A stretch of 64,000 nt of DNA. Source: Mytilus trossulus. Taxonomy: Eukaryota > Mollusca > Bivalvia > Mytilida > Mytilidae. Position numbers and translations under genes: made by a program. Positions 60,673 to 64,000 of this stretch are shown here, in pieces; the first letter of the stretch is position 1, and every line of letters begins with the position of its first letter. The notes beneath the pieces were generated by a model. The model was not told the DNA's origin. It searched no databases and saw only the letters and a program-made list of their open reading frames with translations. The stretch spans positions 34,176,692-34,240,691 of the forward strand of contig NC_086380.1 of NCBI RefSeq assembly GCF_036588685.1. The letters are read 5' to 3'.

Positions 60673-63600
60673 GTAAGTTGTCAAACACACTTGTTACCAA
60701 TATACAAACTTTATTACAAAGCGTGTAGCAATCATTTCCCTGAATTAATACATTTTTGTTGGAGGGTCATCTGAAGCCCTGCTCCATGTGTGAGATCTTC
60801 GTGCTGTGTTGAAGACCAATTGGTAGTTTTATGCTCTTTGGTTTGGTTGTTGTTTTAACTTTAGTTGACACATTTCCTGTTTCCATTTTGAATTCTAACT
60901 GTGGGCTCAACTATCTTTCGAAAAATGTTTTATTTCATAAATAATTTGATTAATGTTTATTATAATGCAAAGAAATATGAGCAAGAAATTGTGGTAAAGA
61001 TCTAATGGTGATGAAAGTGTTCAATATTAATGCACTTTGATATGGCGTGATTTCTTATGCCTACGCTCATGACAGTAAGATGGCATCATGTTTTTCAGGT
61101 CTGTGTGTGTCTGTTAGTCCTTCCCATATCATTGTAAATGATCATCAGTGTATAAACCAAATAAAACTGCTATTGTGTATACTTCAATGAAATTTGTTAA
61201 GATATCATAACTGATACATTGTAATGGTGGTTCACCATCTTGATTTGTGACATAACCAAAAGCTTGCATGTCTCAAAATCTCAATTCAATAACTTGATGA
61301 GGGAAAAACCTCAGAATGTTGTGTGGTGTAAATTGTAAAACCTATAACATTCTGGAGCTTGGTCATATTTGATGGTAAAAAAATATTCAGGAGCTTTGTC
61401 CTATTGGTGGGGAAAGCTGAGCTTGGTCATATTGGTGCAGAAAGCCCAAAATATTTAGGAGCTTGGACATTTATAAGAAAATATTTCGCTCTATTACATA
61501 CAAATAATTAAAAAAAATGTCCAGGTAAAAACACAATTTGTAAAATATTATCTGGAGCTCTAAAATACATACAGTGTTTACCAAATTGTATGCATTAGAG
61601 GGATTTGTTATGGAGTCCTTTTAGACAAATATTCTTGTGTTTTAATTTCCAAACACATAATTTTTCAAACACATCAATTTTTTTCCAATTACAATATTTC
61701 GCTTTTCAACGTGTGTATTCTGCTGTTTGTGGAGATGTGTGGAAAATCTAATGCTATCATCTCAAAGGTTTTTGATATCATCACCAAATTAGTGGAGATC
61801 ACCACTTATTTCTGATTTGTTTTATGAGATTTTGAAAATTTGCTCCTCTTACAGTTTTTAAACCTGATTGTATCAGCATATTATATGTTCAATTTTCATT
61901 GAATAGAATTACTTTGAGATGTAAGTTGGACAATGAACGTGTTTGGACATTGGTGCTTATGTCTCTTTCAAAACTTACCATGCCTACCAACTGTCACTTT
62001 TTGTAGGGGATTTTCCTTCATGGAGGCTCCCAAATAGAAATTTTAAAGGGCAATTTCGTCCACAATTTAAAATGAGACAATCAATTACTAAACAACATTT
62101 GAATGATTTTGAAGGCCCCTTTATAGGTTATAAATATGTAGGACTTTGAGAGCCATCTTGCACATTATTCCCCTATGGACATATTGAAATTTTTGTAGGT
62201 ATGCTTCACCTGGCTGACTGGATCAGAATATACTTTTATGTAAAGACAAAAAATGTTAAACCATGTCAAAGATAAAAAAAAAAAATTAACTAATATATAA
62301 TAAAACCCATTCCTCATGTTAGTGACACTTGAATAATTTCTCAATCAAAAATAATACTGGTGGTGGCATTTTTCAAGTAATTACTGGCAAATTCATTTGC
62401 TCTGACCATAAGTAGATATACTAAGGAAGACAGCTAAGGGCAACAAGATTATTGACCAGGATTTCAAATAATTACTTCAGATTGGTTTACATACATTGAT
62501 GACTTCTTTATTGGCTGTAAAAAGTTTGAAATATGCTGTGTGGCTATGCCCAACAGTAAACTGTTGTTGACCTACAAATACCAGCAAACATTTTCTTTAT
62601 TTGATGATTTTCTGTAAATTCAGATATATATTTATGTTAGCATTAATTATTGTCATTTTACATATACTAAGCAAAATTAGAAATAGATTATTGCTATTTC
62701 AGAAAAAAGCTTTATATATGTTCTGATGATTCTTATGATCTGGAGACTCACTCAATCCCATTCACATAAATAAAAATAGATATTGTTATGTGAAAATTTA
62801 CCTGAATAAGTATTGTTTAAACTATTAAAATCCTGAAATAGTTTATTGTGTAAGTTATACATATATAACTTAAACAAAATTTGTTTAACATTGGTTCATT
62901 CTATTGACATTTATTAAAAAAATATTCAGTTTTGAAATTAAAGTTGCTATATAGGGTTGAACACAGGTCATACAGATTAATCTAAGGTAAAATCCCCTGA
63001 GACAAGCTGTTTCACTATATTCATCCCAATACTTAACTCTTAATTAAGTTACAGTAGATAAAGTTCAAATTGAACTGATATGTTGCAGGACAATTGAATG
63101 ACACATAAAGAGTTGTTTTGTTTGTAAAAGTTATGAATTATGAATGATCATATTTCTATAAATCTTTATAAGTAAGAAATACATAATTTTCTGGTATTGA
63201 CTGAATCAATGTGAAACTACTAAATGATTGCTGGTGGTTGGGGATGTTAAAACTCTGATTCAAGACTTCTTATGTTGTTTCTTACTTGCTTTCAACCTAA
63301 TAGTATCATTTTAGACCTAAAAAATATTCAGAGACTACACCAAGATTGATTCCGATGGTGAGGGGGATAGGACCTTTAACAGGACTCCGGGATCGGGTGT
63401 TTTTCAGCTCAGGATTTCGGGATTGACCCTTTCGGGATCCTGGAATTTCTTTATTCGAATTTAGTGACCTCAGGATTTTCGTTTTTTTTTAGCCCATGAT
63501 TTTGTGTCTTTAAGCCTGGGATTTCGGGATCAGGACCCCTCCTATCCCCCCTCAATGGTGTGCACTATATATTACCACTTAGAAAAATGTATGGGAATTA

Positions 63601-64000
63601 AAAGGCTGCTGTACCTTTTGAGACCCCTTAGCCGCCAAAGTCAAAGGAGACAAGGTTTGTCTGTCTGCCATTTTGTCAGTCAGTCTCGCAAACCAGTTTT
63701 TTACACTTTGATTCTTTGTGCTTGAAGATATTGATTTGATATTTGGTATATAGTTTCATCATGACAAGTTATAGACCAAGTTTCGAAATTTCGTTTCTGT
63801 GATGATTTTGTTCAGAATTATATATGGTCCTTAACCAGCTTGAACTTGGAAAATTCACTAGAATAATCAGTTTTCCACACTTTTTTTGCCATACTTGATA
63901 ATATTGATTTGATATTTGTTATATTTCATACCTTGACAAGTTATAGATCAATTTAGAATTTTGTAGGGGACTTTGTATTTGCCATGCAATACTCTCAGAA
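60673..64000. other. STX1 intron 3 (to window end)
   Basis: It contains a family F MITE (61979-62203), a short repeat piece near 60760-60900, a GC-richer imperfect repeat with 'gggatcggg'/'cgggatc' motifs (63380-63555) and the start of a family also seen at 12655-13625 (from about 63630). No syntaxin exon 4 was recognised. Confidence 0.6.
61979..62203. mobile_element. MITE family F, copy in STX1 intron 3
   Basis: Ends 'catgcctaccaactgtcac' and 'gtaggtatgc'. 'gaggctcccaaatagaaatt' and 'ggcaatttcgtccacaattt' correspond to the reverse of 'aaatttcaatttgggagcc' and 'tgtggacaaaattgc' at 41955-42211. Confidence 0.75.

Noticed and set aside
60673-64000. Search for syntaxin exon 4
   Set aside because: No stretch with an AG acceptor followed by the expected acidic/Lys-rich helix in the right phase was found by eye. 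It is assumed to lie beyond the window.

Overview
This window looks like nuclear DNA from an invertebrate animal, most likely a mytilid bivalve (mussel). The genes have GT/AG introns, the sequence is AT-rich, and many short interspersed repeats resemble those I associate with mussel genomes (for example elements ending in 'ggccaggtgagctaaaa', SINE-like units with 'gtctcattggcaatc', and arrays of roughly 150-168 bp units). The species assignment is an inference; no search was run.

Six protein-coding genes can be supported. From left to right they are: VPS37 (minus, 4 coding exons, complete, 233 aa); a DNAJC30-like J-protein (plus, single exon, 200 aa) whose HPD motif reads HPT; a second DNAJC30-like J-protein (minus, single exon, 213 aa) with an intact HPD; BUD23, the 18S rRNA guanine-N7 methyltransferase (plus, 11 exons, 281 aa, same length as human); the GTPase RAN (minus, 6 coding exons, 214 aa); and the first three coding exons of a syntaxin-1-type gene (plus), which runs off the right edge. 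Exon phases add up without a frameshift in every multi-exon gene.

The gene set is the most interesting feature. VPS37, DNAJC30, BUD23 and STX1 are immediate neighbours in the human Williams-Beuren region (VPS37D-DNAJC30-BUD23-STX1A, 7q11.23). RAN and STX2 are neighbours at human 12q24.33, with VPS37B at 12q24.31. The window therefore looks like the unduplicated ancestral block whose pieces are now split between two human chromosomes. Two head-to-head pairs (DNAJC30/BUD23 with about 470 bp between start codons, and RAN/STX1) suggest shared promoters.

The rest is introns and intergenic DNA dense in repeats. The 16 kb between the two DNAJC30-like genes (11.3-27.5 kb) is mostly repeats: tandem arrays, a roughly 1.3 kb family present as an inverted pair, one element nested inside another, and palindromic MITEs. 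BUD23 intron 1 (5.4 kb) holds a long inverted repeat and a palindromic MITE. A RAN intron carries a pogo/Tigger-like element with TA target duplication. A 33-bp minisatellite of about 16 copies lies just past BUD23. I saw no rRNA, CRISPR, viral or bacterial genes, and could not judge tRNAs reliably by eye.
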